Shown: positions 1 to 9,211, counted from the first letter of the stretch. The stretch: 64,000 nt of DNA from CAKZNE01 sp964485405 (GCA_964485405.1 CAZAJG010000006.1:59075-123074), one strand, 5' to 3'. The notes: generated by a model from the letters alone, not told the origin. Program-made: numbers and translations.

Positions 1-1
1 C

Positions 2-178
2 AAAAAAATTGAGTATTTGCTTAAAGCAGAAAGATCGTCCGTATCTAGCTTGCTATATCGAATAGATGTGCCCGAAGAAATAGCATTAGAACAAGAAAAC
101 TATCAAACTTTAAGTTTAGCGGTTCTTATTCGAGAAGCTCAAAAAGTATCATTTAGAAAGATCTACAGCTCCTCTTGA
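2..178 (+). CDS. C-terminal end of a protein cut by the window start, function unknown
   Basis: An open frame enters from the left edge and stops with TGA at 176-178, giving 58 visible residues. It contains the stretch YLLKAERSSVSSLLYRID and ends KIYSSS. The visible part is hydrophilic, with no membrane segment and no motif I recognise. Amino-acid use looks coding. The gene converges on the minus-strand outer-membrane protein, with only 15 bases between the two stop codons. The start and true length lie outside the window, so no function is proposed. Confidence 0.6.
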   Translation, partial: KKIEYLLKAERSSVSSLLYRIDVPEEIALEQENYQTLSLAVLIREAQKVSFRKIYSSS

Positions 179-193
179 TGCAGCAAATGTGTT

Positions 194-829
194 CTAAAAG
201 AAAAACCCAATAGTAGGGATAAAAGCAACTCCATACGGGGAATCAACATCATGCAGGAGGTTGTAACGCATCCCCAGTTGAACAAAACTCTTCTTTCCAA
301 TTTTTTGAATAATACCTCCTTCTAAAAAAAGAACGGTAGTCCATTGTCGATCTAAATCGTTGGTTGCAAAATTCGCCACATCATGATTTAAGTACTCTAT
401 TTGAGTTCCTACGTATAAAAAATCGTTGGGAATAAAAGTGAAGATCGCTTTTGGGCCATAAACAGATGTTTCAAACTCAAAAGGCTCAAACTGGTTTGTA
501 AATGGATTATAAGCTTCCGTAAATCGGGTATATTGATAAATAAACCCACCACCAACGATTATTTTTTCCGTAGCCTTATAACCTACGGTTGGAGCAATAT
601 ATACAAAGGTGTTTCTGCCAAAAGTGAGGCTCATGTTTCCGCCAAACAGAAACTTATCCCATACACTTGGCTCTTTCGATGCAGGAGGAGTTTGTTTGAG
701 TTGTGGCTCTTCTTTTTCTGAGCTTTCCGTTGTTTGAGAATCTTTCTTTTTAAATCTCTCGTTTATCTGAGCTTTTGAAATTACGGTCCCAATACACAAC
801 ACAAAAAGAGCGATATACTTTAGCTTCAT
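194..829 (-). CDS. Predicted outer-membrane beta-barrel protein
   Basis: A protein of about 211 aa if started at MKLKYIALF (829), which gives a normal signal peptide ending near SKAQ. An upstream in-frame ATG at 865 would add 12 residues ahead of that signal and is less likely. After the signal comes a charged Ser/Glu/Pro linker (about residues 25-60). The rest has alternating aromatic and polar strands (GGNMSLTFGRNTFVYIAP, GGGFIYQYTRF) and ends in FFF, as outer-membrane barrels do. It is probably inserted in the outer membrane by BAM. Function is unknown. It is divergent from sucA across a 225-bp gap and convergent with the partial gene at the left edge. Confidence 0.75.
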   Translation of the reverse strand: MKLKYIALFVLCIGTVISKAQINERFKKKDSQTTESSEKEEPQLKQTPPASKEPSVWDKFLFGGNMSLTFGRNTFVYIAPTVGYKATEKIIVGGGFIYQYTRFTEAYNPFTNQFEPFEFETSVYGPKAIFTFIPNDFLYVGTQIEYLNHDVANFATNDLDRQWTTVLFLEGGIIQKIGKKSFVQLGMRYNLLHDVDSPYGVAFIPTIGFFF

Positions 830-985
830 ATCTATATTCTTTAAAATCAAGCCTATGGCTTTCAATATTTTCTAAAAACCAACCGTTTTCAGTCCTTCAT
901 CATCCTTTAGCTAACGGCTAATTTGACTGAATTGTATAGCAAAGGTATCAAAGCTTTAAATCAATTGATAAGCTTTTGAACTTCC

Positions 986-1019
986 TTGACCATCAGCTGT
1001 TAAAATAATATTAATTTTG
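986..1019 (+). promoter_or_regulatory. Candidate Bacteroidota promoter for sucAB
   Basis: TAATTTTG at 1012-1019 matches the Bacteroidota -7 element TAnnTTTG. A TTG at 986-988 lies 23 bases upstream, at the long end of the spacing reported for Flavobacterium -33 boxes. The sucA ATG is 35 bases downstream of the -7 element. The match is by eye only. Confidence 0.4.
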
Positions 1020-1054
1020 TTTCACTTTTTTAGATATCTCACTTAACAAAACAT

Positions 1055-3838
1055 ATGGACAGGTTTTCCTTCCTTGGTAGTGTTCACACCTCCTTCATAG
1101 ATGATCTTTATCAGAAGTATCTTCAATCTCCTGATTCGGTAGAGCCGAGTTGGCGTGCCTTTTTTCAAGGTTATGACTTTGCCATGGAAGAATATGGCGA
1201 TGACCTTGAAAGTGGCGATGTGGATAGTGAGCAGCTTGCCTTGTTTCACGATCAACTGGTAGAAAAAATTCAGAAAGAATTTCAGGTTATTCAATTGATC
1301 AATGCATACCGAACGCGTGGCCACTTATTCACTCAAACCAACCCAGTTAGAGCAAGAAGAACGTATCGCCCTACACTAGACATTGAAAACTTTGGACTAA
1401 CCGAAGCAGATCTTGACCTAACTTTTGAAGCCGCTAAAGAGGTAGGTGCCCATAAGCCCGATACGCTAAGAAAGATTATTGCTCATCTTCAAAAAGCATA
1501 TTGCGAATCCATTGGCGTGGAATATATGTACATCCGCGATCCAGAAAAGTTGGATTGGATTAAGGAGCAATTAAACATAAATGATAATCAACCCAACTTC
1601 TCTACAGATGAGAAGAAAGAGATCCTAGAAAAACTCAACGAAGCGGTTGCTTTTGAAAATTTTCTAAACACCAAGTTTGTCGGACAAAAGAGATTCTCCA
1701 TTGAAGGAGCTGAATCTTTAATTCCTGCTTTAGATATCAGTATTCAAAAGGCAGCTTCACTTGGGGTAAAAGAGTTTGTTGTGGGCATGGCTCACCGTGG
1801 ACGCTTGAATGTACTCTCCAATATTTTTGGAAAAACACAGCGTGATATTTTCAGTGAGTTTGAAGGGAAGGAGTTTTTAAATGAAAATGAAGTAGAAGGA
1901 GAATTTGACGGAGATGTTAAATACCACTTGGGATACTCTACCGAAAAAACACTAGAGAATGGAGAGAAGATCAAACTAAATATCTCTCCTAACCCTTCTC
2001 ACTTAGAAGCTGTAGACGCTGTAGTAGAAGGTATAGCCCGAGCGGTAATCAATACAAATTACGACAAAGACGAATCTAAGGTAATGCCCATTTTGATACA
2101 CGGAGATGCAGCTGTTGCTGCTCAGGGTATCTTGTATGAGGTTATTCAAATGGAGCGTTTACCAGGGTACCGAACCGGTGGAACTGTGCATGCCGTTATC
2201 AACAATCAAGTAGGGTTTACCACAAATTATACAGAAGCCCGCTCAAGTGTTTATTGTACGGATATAGCTAAAGTAATTTTAGCTCCTGTTTTACATGTTA
2301 ATGGAGATGACGTAGAAGCAGTGGTCCATAGTTTTTTATTCGCTATGGAATACCGCCAACGTTACCACCGAGATATTTTCATCGACCTTTTGTGTTACCG
2401 TAAGTATGGCCACAATGAAGGGGATGAACCCCGTTTTACTCAGCCTAAATTGTATAAGGCAATAAGCAAACATCCTAACCCAAAGAAAATTTACAGCGAC
2501 AAGCTGAAAGCTGAAGGGGTTATTGATGACCAATTCCTTAAAAATCTGGAAAAGAACTTTAAGGAAATGTTGGAAATGAAGTTTGATGAATCAAAAAAGC
2601 TAGAAAAGAATAGGATCACACAATTCATGGAACATGAATGGAGCGGTTACCGAACAGGAACGGCTGAGGATTTTGATAGCTCTATGGATACTTCTTTTGA
2701 TATTGAAAGACTTAAGAGTATTGCTAAAACCATAACCACACTGCCAGAAGACAAAAAATTCTTTAACAAGGTTCAAAGGTTATTGAAGCAACGTTGGGAT
2801 ATGGTAGATCAGAAAAATTCCTTAGACTGGGGAATGGCTGAACTATTGGCCTACGGCACTATCATTAGCGATGGATACAATGTAAGGTTCAGCGGAGAAG
2901 ATACGGAGAGAGGAACTTTCTCACACCGCCATGCGGTAGTTAAAGTGGAAGATTCTGAAGAAAAAATTATTCTTCTAAACCATATTGAAGGTAGAGAAGG
3001 ACGTTTTGCGATATATAACTCTCTACTTTCTGAGTATGGCGTTTTAGGTTTTGATTATGGGTATGCTATGGCCTCTCCTGAAACTTTGGTTATTTGGGAA
3101 GCTCAATTTGGTGACTTCTTTAACGGAGCCCAAATTATGGTGGATCAATTCATTTCCGCTGCGGAAGACAAGTGGAACGTTCAAAATGGCTTAGTACTCT
3201 TCCTTCCTCATGGATATGAAGGTCAAGGTGCGGAACACTCCAGCGCGCGCTTGGAACGTTGGTTGCAACAATGTGCGCAGTACAATATGCAAGTAACCAA
3301 CGCTACTACGCCTGCTAACTTCTTTCATATGCTCAGAAGGCAAATGAAGAGAGAGTTTAGAAAACCGCTTATCGTTATGACTCCTAAAAGTTTATTGAGA
3401 CACTCTAAAGTGGTTTCTCCATTAGAGGATTTAGCGGTTGGAAAGTTTCAAGAGATATTGGATGACCCAAGGGTAGAAAACAAAGACACGGTTAAAAAGC
3501 TGGTCTTTGTTAGTGGCAAGTTCTATTACGATCTGGATAAAGAAAGAGACGATGAAGGAAGTCCAGAAGACATGGCTATTATCCGTTTGGAGCAGCTGTA
3601 TCCTTTGGTAGATGACCAGATAAAAGAAGTGATAGCTAGCTACAAAAATGTTGAGAAAATCATTTGGGGGCAAGAAGAGCCAGCCAATATGGGAGCTGCC
3701 TATCACATGAAGATGAACTTCCCTGTGCAAATAGATGAAGTTATATCTCCTTCGGCAAGCGCAGCTACAGCTTCGGGTTCATCTCAAGCCCATGCTATAC
3801 GTCATAAAAAAATAATAAGAAATATATTTAACGCCTAA
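1055..3838 (+). CDS. sucA: 2-oxoglutarate dehydrogenase E1 component
   Basis: 927 aa, the usual length for the thiamine-diphosphate E1 subunit. It decarboxylates 2-oxoglutarate and transfers the succinyl group to the lipoyl arm of E2 in the TCA cycle. The N-terminus has the family segment FLGSVHTSFIDDLYQKYL, which helps bind E2. Further signatures are MAHRGRLNVL near residue 244, the ThDP/Mg segment GDAAVAAQG near 349, YGHNEGDEPRFTQP near 450, and HGYEGQGAEHSSARLERW near 718. The ATG at 1055 starts directly at the conserved N-terminus. sucB follows after a 12-base gap, so the two are an operon. The E3 (lpd) gene is not in this window. Cytoplasmic. Confidence 0.98.
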   Translation: MDRFSFLGSVHTSFIDDLYQKYLQSPDSVEPSWRAFFQGYDFAMEEYGDDLESGDVDSEQLALFHDQLVEKIQKEFQVIQLINAYRTRGHLFTQTNPVRARRTYRPTLDIENFGLTEADLDLTFEAAKEVGAHKPDTLRKIIAHLQKAYCESIGVEYMYIRDPEKLDWIKEQLNINDNQPNFSTDEKKEILEKLNEAVAFENFLNTKFVGQKRFSIEGAESLIPALDISIQKAASLGVKEFVVGMAHRGRLNVLSNIFGKTQRDIFSEFEGKEFLNENEVEGEFDGDVKYHLGYSTEKTLENGEKIKLNISPNPSHLEAVDAVVEGIARAVINTNYDKDESKVMPILIHGDAAVAAQGILYEVIQMERLPGYRTGGTVHAVINNQVGFTTNYTEARSSVYCTDIAKVILAPVLHVNGDDVEAVVHSFLFAMEYRQRYHRDIFIDLLCYRKYGHNEGDEPRFTQPKLYKAISKHPNPKKIYSDKLKAEGVIDDQFLKNLEKNFKEMLEMKFDESKKLEKNRITQFMEHEWSGYRTGTAEDFDSSMDTSFDIERLKSIAKTITTLPEDKKFFNKVQRLLKQRWDMVDQKNSLDWGMAELLAYGTIISDGYNVRFSGEDTERGTFSHRHAVVKVEDSEEKIILLNHIEGREGRFAIYNSLLSEYGVLGFDYGYAMASPETLVIWEAQFGDFFNGAQIMVDQFISAAEDKWNVQNGLVLFLPHGYEGQGAEHSSARLERWLQQCAQYNMQVTNATTPANFFHMLRRQMKREFRKPLIVMTPKSLLRHSKVVSPLEDLAVGKFQEILDDPRVENKDTVKKLVFVSGKFYYDLDKERDDEGSPEDMAIIRLEQLYPLVDDQIKEVIASYKNVEKIIWGQEEPANMGAAYHMKMNFPVQIDEVISPSASAATASGSSQAHAIRHKKIIRNIFNA

Positions 3839-3850
3839 CAAATCATAAAA

Positions 3851-5080
3851 ATGAGCGTAGAAATTAAAGTCCCTTCTCCAGGAGAATCTGTATCTGAAGT
3901 AGAAATTGCCTCCTGGCTGGTTGAAGATGGAGACTACGTAGAAAAAGATCAAGAGATTGTAGAGCTCGACTCAGACAAAGCTACCTTGGCTATGCCAGCA
4001 GAGGAAAGTGGAGTCATCTCCATTTCTGTAGAAGAAGGGGAAGCGGTAGAAGTTGGTCAGGTTATTGGAACCATCGACACTTCAGCAGCTAAGCCAGAAG
4101 GATCTGGTGAGGAAGCTGCTGCAGTTAAAGAAAATGCTCCCGCTAAAGAGGAGCCAAAAAAGGAAGAACCCAAAGCTGAGCCTGCAAAAACGTATGCCAG
4201 TGGATCGCCTTCCCCTGCAGCTAAAAAGATTTTAGACGAAAAAAATATTTCTGCTGATGCGGTAAAAGGTACAGGAAGAGACGGACGAATTACGAAAGAC
4301 GATGCGGTAAACGCAAAAGCTTCTATGGGTTCTCCTACAAGCGGTGGTAGCCGTGCCAGTGAAAACAAAAAGATGAGTTCTTTAAGAAGAAACTTAGCCA
4401 AGCGTTTGGTTTCTGTAAAGAATGAAACGGCTATGCTTACTACTTTTAATGAAGTAGATATGAGCGGCATCTTTGCGCTTCGCAGTCAGTACAAAGAAGA
4501 GTTTAAAGAGAAGCACGGAGCGAGTTTAGGTTTCATGTCTTTCTTTACAAAGGCGGTAACCCGTGCTTTAGGTTTATTCCCTCAGGTTAACTCTATGATA
4601 GATGGTAACTTCTTAACCAGCTATGATTATTGTGATGTAAGTATTGCAGTAAGTGGCCCTAAAGGTTTGATGGTTCCCGTTATCCGCAATGCAGAAAACT
4701 TAAGCTTTGCAGGAGTAGAGAATGAAGTAAAGAGATTGGCTATTCGCGTACGTGAAGGGCAAATTACTTTGGATGAAATGACAGGCGGAACCTTCACCAT
4801 TACCAATGGTGGTGTGTTCGGATCCATGCTTTCTACACCTATTCTTAACCCTCCTCAAAGTGCCATTTTAGGAATGCACAATATTGTGGAGCGTCCGGTA
4901 GCTGTAAACGGAAAGGTAGAAATTAGACCTATTATGTATGTAGCCCTTTCTTACGACCACCGCGTTATTGATGGTAGAGAATCCGTAGGATTTTTAGTAG
5001 CCGTTAAAGAAGCTTTAGAAAACCCAACAGAACACCTATTAGGTGGAGAATCTAGCGTAAAAAAGAACTTAGAACTCTAA
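3851..5080 (+). CDS. sucB: 2-oxoglutarate dehydrogenase E2 (dihydrolipoyllysine succinyltransferase)
   Basis: 409 aa with three parts in order. A single lipoyl domain covers about residues 1-78, with the lipoylated lysine in DSDKATL near residue 43. An Ala/Pro/Glu-rich linker follows. The peripheral-subunit-binding domain is at about 118-155 (SPAAKKILDEKNIS...GRDGRITKDD). The catalytic acyltransferase domain runs from about 175 to the end, with the active-site motif YDHRVIDGRE near 370. It moves succinyl from lipoate to CoA and forms the core of the OGDH complex. It lies 12 bases after sucA and is followed by a hairpin terminator. The DHRVIDGRE and single lipoyl domain fit SucB better than a pyruvate dehydrogenase E2, and the adjacent sucA supports this. 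Confidence 0.97.
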   Translation: MSVEIKVPSPGESVSEVEIASWLVEDGDYVEKDQEIVELDSDKATLAMPAEESGVISISVEEGEAVEVGQVIGTIDTSAAKPEGSGEEAAAVKENAPAKEEPKKEEPKAEPAKTYASGSPSPAAKKILDEKNISADAVKGTGRDGRITKDDAVNAKASMGSPTSGGSRASENKKMSSLRRNLAKRLVSVKNETAMLTTFNEVDMSGIFALRSQYKEEFKEKHGASLGFMSFFTKAVTRALGLFPQVNSMIDGNFLTSYDYCDVSIAVSGPKGLMVPVIRNAENLSFAGVENEVKRLAIRVREGQITLDEMTGGTFTITNGGVFGSMLSTPILNPPQSAILGMHNIVERPVAVNGKVEIRPIMYVALSYDHRVIDGRESVGFLVAVKEALENPTEHLLGGESSVKKNLEL

Positions 5081-5103
5081 GTTTTTATTGAATATATTTC
5101 TTT

Positions 5104-5136
5104 AAAACCCTTCCTTAGTGGAGGGTTTTGTTTTTT
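5104..5136 (+). terminator. Rho-independent terminator after sucB
   Basis: Stem AAAACCCTTCC paired with GGAGGGTTTT (one bulged base), loop TTAGT, then GTTTTTT. It starts 24 bases after the sucB stop codon. Confidence 0.85.
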
Positions 5137-5171
5137 GGAAAAGCCCATTCTTTAAAGCGCATAGCTTTTGC

Positions 5172-5179
5172 TACTTTTG
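5172..5179 (+). promoter_or_regulatory. Candidate -7 promoter element for tatD
   Basis: TACTTTTG matches TAnnTTTG and lies 44 bases upstream of the tatD ATG, downstream of the sucB terminator. I found no clear -33 TTG at standard spacing, so support is weak. Confidence 0.3.
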
Positions 5180-5223
5180 AAGCGGCTTCCACATAAAGCC
5201 TATACTTTTTGGGTACCTTTTTT

Positions 5224-5988
5224 ATGATTGATACACACAGCCATATTTACTTAAAAGATTTTGCTGAAGACCGTTTAGAGATGTTGGAAAGAGCACAGCA
5301 AAATGGGGTGTCAAAAATTTACCTTCCCAATATAGATTCCAGTAGTATTGAGGACTTGAAGCAATTGGCTTTGGAGCAAAAAAACTGCTTGCCTATGATG
5401 GGCTTACATCCAGGCTCTGTAAAAGAAAACTTTGAGGAGGAGTTGAATGCTATTGTAGCGGAGATTGACGCCAATCCCAATTTATATGTTGCTATTGGTG
5501 AGATTGGGATTGACCTTTATTGGGATAAAACCTTTATTGAAGCTCAGAAACATTGTTTTAGTGTTCAAATTGAAAAAGCTAAAAGCATGAATCTGCCTAT
5601 TGTAATTCATTGTAGAGATGCTTTTGATGAAGTTTTTGAAGTGCTCGAAAAGCACCAAGATGATCGTCTTTTTGGCATTTTTCACTGTTTTACGGGAAAT
5701 GAAGAACAAGCTGCTCATGCCATAAAGCTAGGGTTAAAGCTAGGCATTGGTGGTGTAGTAACTTTTAAAAATGGTGGCTTAGATAAAACCGTTAAAAATC
5801 TTGATCCTAAAAATTTGGTTTTAGAAACGGATGCGCCTTACCTATCTCCCACTCCTTTTAGAGGGAAAAGAAATGAGCCTTCTTATTTACTAAACATTGC
5901 TCAAAAAATTGCGGATATCCACGAAATGCCTTTGGAACAATTGCAGGATATCACTACCCAAAACGCCAATCAAATATTTAACAGATGA
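5224..5988 (+). CDS. tatD: TatD family metal-dependent hydrolase (DNase)
   Basis: 254 aa from the ATG at 5224 (MIDTHSHIY). An in-frame TTG at 5209 would add five residues and is unlikely, because family members start just before the first metal motif. All metal-binding motifs are present: DTHSHIY, the Glu in AIGEIGIDLY, the His in PIVIHCRDAF, the His in IFHCFTG, and the Asp in LETDAPYLSP. TatD proteins are TIM-barrel 3'-5' exonucleases or nucleases in the cytoplasm, linked to DNA repair and turnover. The stop overlaps the ansA start by four bases (ATGA), so the two are translationally coupled. Confidence 0.95.
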   Translation: MIDTHSHIYLKDFAEDRLEMLERAQQNGVSKIYLPNIDSSSIEDLKQLALEQKNCLPMMGLHPGSVKENFEEELNAIVAEIDANPNLYVAIGEIGIDLYWDKTFIEAQKHCFSVQIEKAKSMNLPIVIHCRDAFDEVFEVLEKHQDDRLFGIFHCFTGNEEQAAHAIKLGLKLGIGGVVTFKNGGLDKTVKNLDPKNLVLETDAPYLSPTPFRGKRNEPSYLLNIAQKIADIHEMPLEQLQDITTQNANQIFNR

Positions 5989-7028
5989 GTCCGGTTCGCC
6001 ATAAAATATTGATTCTATACACTGGAGGAACCATTGGTATGGTGAAAGATCCGAAAAAGGATACATTCATTCCCTTCAATTTTCAGCATTTATTGGATCA
6101 GATTCCAGAAATATCTGCCATGGAATGTGAAGTTGAATGCGATAGTTTAGACCACCCTATTGATTCTTCAGATATGAAGCCGGAGCACTGGGCTAGGTTG
6201 GCCAAGCGCATTCAAAAAGACTACGATCGCTATGATGGTTTTGTAATTCTTCATGGGTCAGATACGATGGCTTACACCGCTTCTGCTTTGAGTTTTATGA
6301 TAAAAAATTTAAGCAAACCGGTTGTACTCACAGGCTCTCAACTACCTATTGGTGTTCCACGCTCTGACGCACGTGAAAACCTGTTAACCAGTATTGAAAT
6401 CGCCATCGCAAAAAAGGCGGATGGTAGTGCAGTTGTACCCGAGGTGTGCGTTTATTTTGAATATGATTTGTACCGGGGCAATCGAACCCATAAAATTTCG
6501 GCAGAAGATTTTGAGGCTTTCACTTCCATCAACTGCCCTCCTTTAGCCACTGTTGGTGTTAATATTAAATACAATCACAGTCGCATTCAAGCTTCTGGCT
6601 TAGATCCACTAAACGTACATACAGAATGGTGTAATGATGTAGGTATTTTAAGTGTTTTTCCTGGAATGACGCCTTCTTTTGTTTCCTCCGTTTTAAACAA
6701 TCCTGAAATAAAAGGATTCATCATTCGGTCTTTTGGATCGGGAAATGCGCCTACAGATCCTTGGTTTTTAGAGAAAATAGAGAAGGTCGTGCAAAGAGGT
6801 ATTCCTATTGCGAATATATCTCAATGTATTGGGGGCAATGTAGAACTGGGCAAATACGAAGCCAGCAAAGCTATGTTGGAAGCGGGTGTAATTAGTGGCT
6901 CAGACATGACACTGGAAGCAGGGCTGACTAAAATGATGCATTTATTAGCTCAAGATTTGAGTCTTGAAGCGTTTAAAAAACAATACGAAAGCAATTTGAG
7001 GGGAGAGCTAACGGATTCTCCTTTCTGA
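5985..7028 (+). CDS. ansA: Type I (cytoplasmic) L-asparaginase
   Basis: 347 aa, the normal size for AnsA, which hydrolyses L-asparagine to aspartate and ammonia. The nucleophile Thr13 is in LYTGGTIGM near the N-terminus. The second catalytic block HGSDTMAYTASALSF lies near residue 90, with the Thr/Asp pair and a conserved downstream Ser/Pro segment (LTGSQLPIGVPRSDAREN). There is no signal peptide, which favours the cytoplasmic type I enzyme over periplasmic AnsB. The start overlaps the tatD stop (ATGA). The next gene begins 10-25 bases later and may share the transcript. Confidence 0.94.
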   Translation: MSPVRHKILILYTGGTIGMVKDPKKDTFIPFNFQHLLDQIPEISAMECEVECDSLDHPIDSSDMKPEHWARLAKRIQKDYDRYDGFVILHGSDTMAYTASALSFMIKNLSKPVVLTGSQLPIGVPRSDARENLLTSIEIAIAKKADGSAVVPEVCVYFEYDLYRGNRTHKISAEDFEAFTSINCPPLATVGVNIKYNHSRIQASGLDPLNVHTEWCNDVGILSVFPGMTPSFVSSVLNNPEIKGFIIRSFGSGNAPTDPWFLEKIEKVVQRGIPIANISQCIGGNVELGKYEASKAMLEAGVISGSDMTLEAGLTKMMHLLAQDLSLEAFKKQYESNLRGELTDSPF

Positions 7029-7053
7029 TCTTTAAACCATGAACCTATATGTT

Positions 7054-7521
7054 ATGAGAAAAACGATTTTAAGCCTTTCTTTTATCCTCCTTAGCACACT
7101 TTCTTCCTTGGCTCAATACGAAGAAGAGGCCATTCAAGAGGTAATCTTAGAGGCCTATGTAAATGGTGTTTATAATGAAGGTGTACTGCGCAACATAGAT
7201 TTGGGTTTTAGTGAACGCTTTCAAGCTTTTGAAATTGATGCAGACAAACAGGTTTCTGTGCGCAACTTAAGCGAATGGAAAGCGGATGTACAACAAAAAA
7301 TTGATGAAGGGAAGTATCCTGTTTCTCCTACAGAAAAGGTCTCTTTAAAGTATCACAAAGTTGAAATTTTTAAGAACATGGCTCATGTTAAGCTGTCCTT
7401 TAGAATCAACAATGAAACCTACGCACGAGAAGTACTTACATTGTATCGCTCACCTGGAGGCTGGTTAATTTTAACAAAAACCTTTCAGAAAGTTACGGTT
7501 AAAAATACATCCAAAGACTAG
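7054..7521 (+). CDS. Secreted NTF2-like (lumazine-binding-type) protein
   Basis: About 155 aa from the ATG at 7054 (MRKTILSLSFILL), which gives a clean signal peptide ending SLAQ. An ATG at 7039 would add five residues. The mature part (EEAIQEVILEAYVNGVYNEG..., then KVEIFKNMAHVKLSFR and a C-terminal GGWLILTKTFQKV) follows the NTF2-like fold pattern of the putative lumazine-binding family common in Bacteroidota. Family members have a cone-shaped pocket, and their ligand is mostly unknown. It probably shares a transcript with tatD-ansA. Its TAG stop shares the CTAG palindrome at 7518-7521 with the stop of the convergent gene. Confidence 0.75.
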   Translation: MRKTILSLSFILLSTLSSLAQYEEEAIQEVILEAYVNGVYNEGVLRNIDLGFSERFQAFEIDADKQVSVRNLSEWKADVQQKIDEGKYPVSPTEKVSLKYHKVEIFKNMAHVKLSFRINNETYAREVLTLYRSPGGWLILTKTFQKVTVKNTSKD

Positions 7522-8024
7522 TCTCTCCTTTTAAAAAGATCCCAAAAGCTACCTCCTCTCCGTTGTAGTTTTAGATTGATGGGTAGTGTAAAAGACATAC
7601 GAACGGGCTCCCCCTTTAAGTACGCAGGGCTATTAAATTGAAATGATTTAACTATACGGATGGCTTCTTCCTCAGCCAGTAGAGCAGCTTCTTTTCTTTT
7701 TCCTGATTTTTCTTGTAAACCTCTTACAACCTCTACATTCGAAACAGAAGCATCTTTCTCAATAATAAAGTTGACATAAATCCTTCCCTGAACATCCAGT
7801 TGTCTTGCCATGTCCGGGTATTGATAGTGCTCACCCACATAATCCAATACGTACTGCTGAAAGCAAAGCTTATGTTCCTCTATAGATCCTTTGCTTACAT
7901 CACAGCCTGGAGCTTCGGGAACTCTTCCTACTTCCTTGTAGTTAACAGATTCTTCGTCATTCGAAGATTGTGCAAAAATGGGGTTTATGCTGATGAGCAA
8001 AAAGAGCAAGAAAAGATGTTTCAT
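7518..8024 (-). CDS. Exported protein with a TonB C-terminal domain
   Basis: 168 aa. A signal peptide (MKHLFLLFLLISINPIFAQ) replaces the usual TonB membrane anchor. There is no long Pro/Lys linker. The C-terminal 100 residues fit the TonB_C fold: YPDMARQLDVQGRIYVNFIIEKDASVSNVEVVRG..., then EEEAIRIVKSFQFNSPAYLKGEPVRMSFTLPI. Lacking an anchor and spanning linker, it is unlikely to energise a TonB-dependent receptor alone and may be a periplasmic adaptor. The only cysteines, near the start of the domain (PGCD...LCFQQY), could form a disulfide. It is convergent with the preceding gene. Confidence 0.85.
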   Translation of the reverse strand: MKHLFLLFLLISINPIFAQSSNDEESVNYKEVGRVPEAPGCDVSKGSIEEHKLCFQQYVLDYVGEHYQYPDMARQLDVQGRIYVNFIIEKDASVSNVEVVRGLQEKSGKRKEAALLAEEEAIRIVKSFQFNSPAYLKGEPVRMSFTLPINLKLQRRGGSFWDLFKRRD

Positions 8025-8089
8025 TGGTCAAGTCTAAAACCCAAAGATAATCATAACTCATCCCAAACGGCTTGTAAGAACCAGAGATT

Positions 8090-8854
8090 TTACAGACGCA
8101 CTACAACACCTAATTTTAAGATCAGTGAATTGAAACGTGCTTCGGAAACCGTTAGTCTATCATTGTTAAAATCATAGTTTTCATATGATATACTATTAAA
8201 ACCCATTTGAGCTTGAAAAAACACGCTTTTAAAAGGTTTATAGTTGATATGATAAGCTGGAGTAAATGAAAATATTCCAGAATTAAGTTCTTCGTTTGGA
8301 ACAGTTACCGAATCAACTTTCCAATCCTGCACCTTAAGATATGCTAGTTTTAAGGAAAAGGCATGATCCCATTTTTCTCCAACTTTCACAAAGTTAACTT
8401 GTGTAAAATATTGATTCACCGTGGTTTGGTTTCGGATATCGTTAATTTCAATATTGTTAATAAATGATTTTTTTAATACGTTATTCTGCTGAAAATCATA
8501 ACCTAAAAGCCATTCCGTACGAATGGAACTCTTAAAGAGTGAAGGGCCATGTATACCCAAACCGATATTAAAGCCAACATTGTCATTAAACTGTTCTTCC
8601 TCATCTGCAAAAAGCAGGATTGAACCGCTACTGGTAGAGGCGCTATTGTCAAAATAAAAGCTACTAAAGCCAAATACTCGGTTATTTATATTATAAATTA
8701 ACTGAGCTTGAATATTGTTGAACTCATAAGCTGAGCCCAACTGGACTCTATTTGCGGTTGTGTCGGCTACAACAATATTGGAGCTAGCATTGAATTGACC
8801 CTGTGAATAAAAACCAAGAAGAGTAAAAACAAGGGAAATGCATATTCTTTTCAT
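8090..8854 (-). CDS. Predicted outer-membrane beta-barrel protein
   Basis: 254 aa with a signal peptide ending near YSQGQ. The rest alternates polar and aromatic residues in strands of about ten (NRVFGFSSFYFDNSAS, DHAFSLKLAYLKVQ, SVFFQAQMGFNSISYENY), with a final amphipathic strand ending VVVRL. This is the pattern of a small outer-membrane barrel of about 10-12 strands. No enzymatic motif is visible. It is transcribed alone or ahead of the TonB-domain gene, which begins 65 bases downstream. The function is not recognisable. Confidence 0.7.
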   Translation of the reverse strand: MKRICISLVFTLLGFYSQGQFNASSNIVVADTTANRVQLGSAYEFNNIQAQLIYNINNRVFGFSSFYFDNSASTSSGSILLFADEEEQFNDNVGFNIGLGIHGPSLFKSSIRTEWLLGYDFQQNNVLKKSFINNIEINDIRNQTTVNQYFTQVNFVKVGEKWDHAFSLKLAYLKVQDWKVDSVTVPNEELNSGIFSFTPAYHINYKPFKSVFFQAQMGFNSISYENYDFNNDRLTVSEARFNSLILKLGVVVRL

Positions 8855-9211
8855 CGAGTAAGCTTTTAAAGTTTAGTTCTGCCAAACTAGATGCCGATCC
8901 TATTTATCACAAATTGAAATTTGCAAGCCAATTATCAGAATCCTTATTAAATGCAAAAAACTTACTTAACGGATAAAATACTCCTTTGATAAAGCATTTT
9001 ATGAATTCAAAATCTTACGTCTATACTTTATTTGGGGAAAATGCAAATAATAGATTGCTGTTTCATACCACACGCGAAAATAAACGCTCTTGTATTTCCT
9101 ATTTATATCTAGCCGTTTGGCTTTTAACACAGCTTATTAAAAAATGAGAAAGGCCTGCGAAACCACATCGCAGACCTTTCTACTATTTGAACTCTCAAGT
9201 CTCAACGTTTT
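8855..9211. other. Intergenic region with one terminator
   Basis: 357 bases between two minus-strand genes. Apart from the hairpin at 9139-9181 I see no gene, repeat or clear promoter. It must contain the promoter of the barrel gene ending at 8090. Confidence 0.6.
9139..9181 (-). terminator. Rho-independent terminator of the OmpA-family gene
   Basis: On the minus strand the 13-base arm AGAAAGGTCTGCG pairs with CGCAGGCCTTTCT (one G-T pair) around a 9-base loop, followed by CATTTTTT. It lies about 30 bases after the stop of the OmpA-family gene and closes the surface-protein block. Confidence 0.85.

Noticed and set aside
1043..1324. 93-aa minus-strand ORF overlapping the sucA start
   Set aside because: It is antisense to highly conserved sucA codons and covers the divergent promoter side. 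No signal or motif was seen.
4057..4470. 137-aa minus-strand ORF inside sucB
   Set aside because: Its Ala/Ser/Phe composition mirrors the Ala/Pro/Glu linker of SucB on the other strand. It is a shadow.
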